NCBI GenBank assembly: GCA_036897625.1 | Contig: JAYMTA010001197.1 | Coordinates: forward strand, 1 to 21,245 | Length of the DNA stretch: 21,245 bases | Reading direction: 5' to 3' | Source of the DNA: Pelargonium cotyledonis | Lineage: Eukaryota > Streptophyta > Magnoliopsida > Geraniales > Geraniaceae | In this document: one piece after another, positions 19,499-21,245 of the stretch | How the letters are laid out: every line of letters begins with the position of its first letter | Position numbering within the stretch: position 1 is the stretch's first letter | Notes under the pieces: generated by a model | What the model was told of the DNA's origin: nothing | What the model saw: only the letters and a program-made list of their open reading frames with translations | Database searches by the model: none | Position numbers and translations under genes: made by a program

Positions 19499-20501
19499 GA
19501 ATAGACGAAGGGGACTACCCTATCTCTGAAATTTGGGGAGGAACAGATGAACGCTGCGTCTCCGGCAGCTCGGATCGAATCCTACATCATCAAGCTGCAT
19601 GTTTTATTTTCCTTTCAATAAAATTTACAAATCACATATATATGCAATGCAACAACAAAAAATCCAGAACTATTTAGCTAGCTAGATATTAAAAAATAAC
19701 ATGAAATCGGGTGAGAAGGTGGAGAGATGGTACCGAGGATGTGGAGCCGAAGAGGATGAGAGTAATTGTGGACGGAAAAAAAAAACAAATATTTACCGGC
19801 AATAGAGGAATAGCTTATGGCCTACAAATATTCATAGTTTTTTTTTTAGTCTTATGAAAATTACAATGAGGCACCTCTATTTTTTATTTATTAAGACTAG
19901 TTGGTTATTAAATTCATTGAGAAGAGATTACAAATTTATTAGGTTGTGTTATATTGTCATATTTATTGGAGTATCATATAATATACTAACTATTTTTTTT
20001 TAAATCGTTTTATACCACGAGATTCTTGAGCGAACTCGCACACTTGAAGTTAACATTTTAAAGCTATTTTACCACAGAAAGATTATTTTCCATTCGAGAT
20101 TAATTTACAGTTAAATTTTCTCTCTCTCTCTCTCATGTATGTGTTAAGTGAGGATCGAACGCAATCACTATTTCCACTCGCGTATAATTAATATTTTCTT
20201 TATAAAAATGTAGTAAATATTGTATCTTTTAGAAAGAAAAAATGAATGAAAAAAAGAAGACAAGGTGGGGCTAGAACATCATATGTAGTAGCAAAGCTGC
20301 ATGACACGTGATACAGAGACGGAGAGCACATGTACCTATTTAATTCATCTTAAAATAAATAATTAGATTTTTTTTGAATAAAAATAAATAATTAGATTAA
20401 ATTTTAATAGAATTTATCTTGCAAAAAATTGAATATATTTAAATTTGATAAACAAATAGTTCAAATCGTCAAAACAATACACTATACTTGAAAAAAATGT
20501 C

Positions 20502-20567
20502 TTTCCCGCCTCGTGCGTGTACGTTCTAGTGGCGTTAGGGTTTCAAGTTTTCCAGTCTAGGGTTTCG
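20502..20567 (+). promoter_or_regulatory. E2F-like and telo-box-like motifs before LINE ORF
   Basis: TTTCCCGCC at 20502-20510 matches the E2F consensus. TTAGGGTTTC at 20534-20544 and CTAGGGTTTC at 20558-20567 are telo-box-like. They lie within 95 bp upstream of the retroelement start codon, where an internal LINE promoter or 5' UTR would be. Function is inferred from motif match only. Confidence 0.35.
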
Positions 20568-20595
20568 TTGGTCGGCGGTGGGTGGTGATCGGAGT

Positions 20596-21245
20596 ATGGT
20601 TCTGCTATGCTGGAACTGTCGTGGGGTAGGGAATAGTCGTATGAGACGTGTGTTTCGCGATCTGGTAAGAACACGAAGACCGCTGCTATTCTTCCTCAGC
20701 GAGACGAAGCAGCGACGGTGCGAACTATAGGGGCTAGTCGGTCGGGGCGGAATGGATTGATGTTTCGCCGTTGAAGGAGAAGGGCGGAGGAGAGGTTTAG
20801 CCTTGTTTTGGAAGCGTTCGGTGGGAGTCCGATTACTGGGTCGATCTCAGTATTTCATTGACGTGATAATGACTATGGACGGTGTAGGAGATTGGCGTTT
20901 TACGGGATTCTATGGCGATCCCGATCAGGGTAGACATTTGGAGTCGTGGAACGAACTTCGACAATTGGCTATGGTGAATAATCTTCCATGGTTGTGCGCT
21001 GGGGACTTTAACAGAATATTGTATGCTCAGGAGAATAAAGGGGGGCCTCCATACTCGATCCGGCTGATGGATGAGTTTTGTAGTGCTATTGAAGATGTAG
21101 GGTTGATAGATATTGGTGCTGAGGGGGAGCAGTACACTTGGAGGAGAGGTGATGAAAATGATCCTCAAGTGGAAGAAAGATTAGACCGCGCGTTTGGATC
21201 GGGTTCGTGGATTCGTCATTTTGGCGCGTGGAAGGTATGGAATTT
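20596..21245 (+). pseudogene. Plant LINE ORF, endonuclease (EEP) domain, interrupted and cut by the window end
   Basis: From ATG 20596 one frame carries the apurinic-type endonuclease of plant non-LTR retrotransposons. WNCRGVGN is the N-terminal Asn strand, FFLSETK holds the metal-binding Glu, GLALFWK follows, and FTGFYGDP then CAGDFNRIL give the catalytic Asp/Asn strand. YTWRRGDE and VEERLDRAF complete the typical C-terminal half. TAG at 20728-20730 and TGA at 20758-20760 interrupt this same frame, while about 160 codons after 20761 stay open to the window end. The reverse transcriptase would lie beyond 21245. The element is recognisable but inactive as it stands, and its left boundary and target duplication are not identified. 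Confidence 0.88.

Larger units (their letters stand above)
18480..20495. other. Gene-poor AT-rich intergenic region
   Basis: No complete gene is supported. The stretch is mostly AT-rich low-complexity DNA, with a (TC)8 run at 20119-20134. Two exceptions are a possible RNase H scrap (about 18860-18965) and a GC-richer island with hairpins (about 19440-19600). Open frames such as 18409-18798 have random composition and no recognisable domain. Confidence 0.6.

Noticed and set aside
20151..20160. B-box-like GTTCGATCCT on the minus strand
   Set aside because: No A-box or foldable cloverleaf surrounds it; probably chance or a very old repeat fragment.
1..21245. CRISPR array, operon or bacterial-type system
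   Set aside because: Spliced genes, a Pol III tRNA and plant LINE/MITE elements show this is plant nuclear DNA; no regularly spaced repeat-spacer pattern is present.

Overview
The window is nuclear DNA from a flowering plant, most likely a eudicot. It is AT-rich between genes, has many short GT-AG introns, and carries three full-length, intron-dense plant genes, one tRNA gene and several eroded transposable elements. I rebuilt the gene models by hand from splice sites, reading-frame phase and remembered family alignments. All three give uninterrupted proteins of normal family length.

Layout from left to right. (1) 1-338: promoter and 5' leader of a housekeeping gene, with a GGCCCA element and three 13-bp tandem units. 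(2) 339-5433, plus strand: TFB2/p52 subunit of TFIIH, 15 exons, 455 aa. (3) 5434-6339: convergent intergenic DNA with a SINE-like tRNA-derived fragment, a hAT-MITE-like fragment and an intact-looking tRNA-Val(UAC) gene on the minus strand. (4) 6340-10365, minus strand: respiratory burst oxidase homolog (NADPH oxidase, RbohH/J-like), 14 exons, 860 aa. Its last intron holds a 179-bp MITE with terminal inverted repeats and an 8-bp target duplication. (5) 10366-10848: leader and promoter of the oxidase gene. (6) 10849-11263: 5'-truncated LINE tail (RNase H plus poly-A) between 14-bp target-site duplications. (7) 12066-17662, minus strand: kinesin-5 motor, 22 coding exons, 1052 aa, with a 5' UTR intron and MSA-like (AACGG) promoter motifs. 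(8) 18300-20500: gene-poor AT-rich DNA with a probable RNase H scrap and a small GC-rich island containing a strong hairpin. (9) 20596-21245: start of a plant LINE open reading frame (endonuclease domain), broken by two stop codons and running off the window.

The three genes are not a functional cluster: basal transcription and repair, ROS production and mitotic spindle function sit together by chance, as is usual in plant genomes. I did not find a convincing new multi-gene system. The observations most worth checking are the intronic MITE and its diverged relative next to the tRNA, the GC-AG versus GT-AG ambiguity in the oxidase gene, the LINE tail with its target duplication, and the unexplained GC-rich hairpin island near 19.5 kb.
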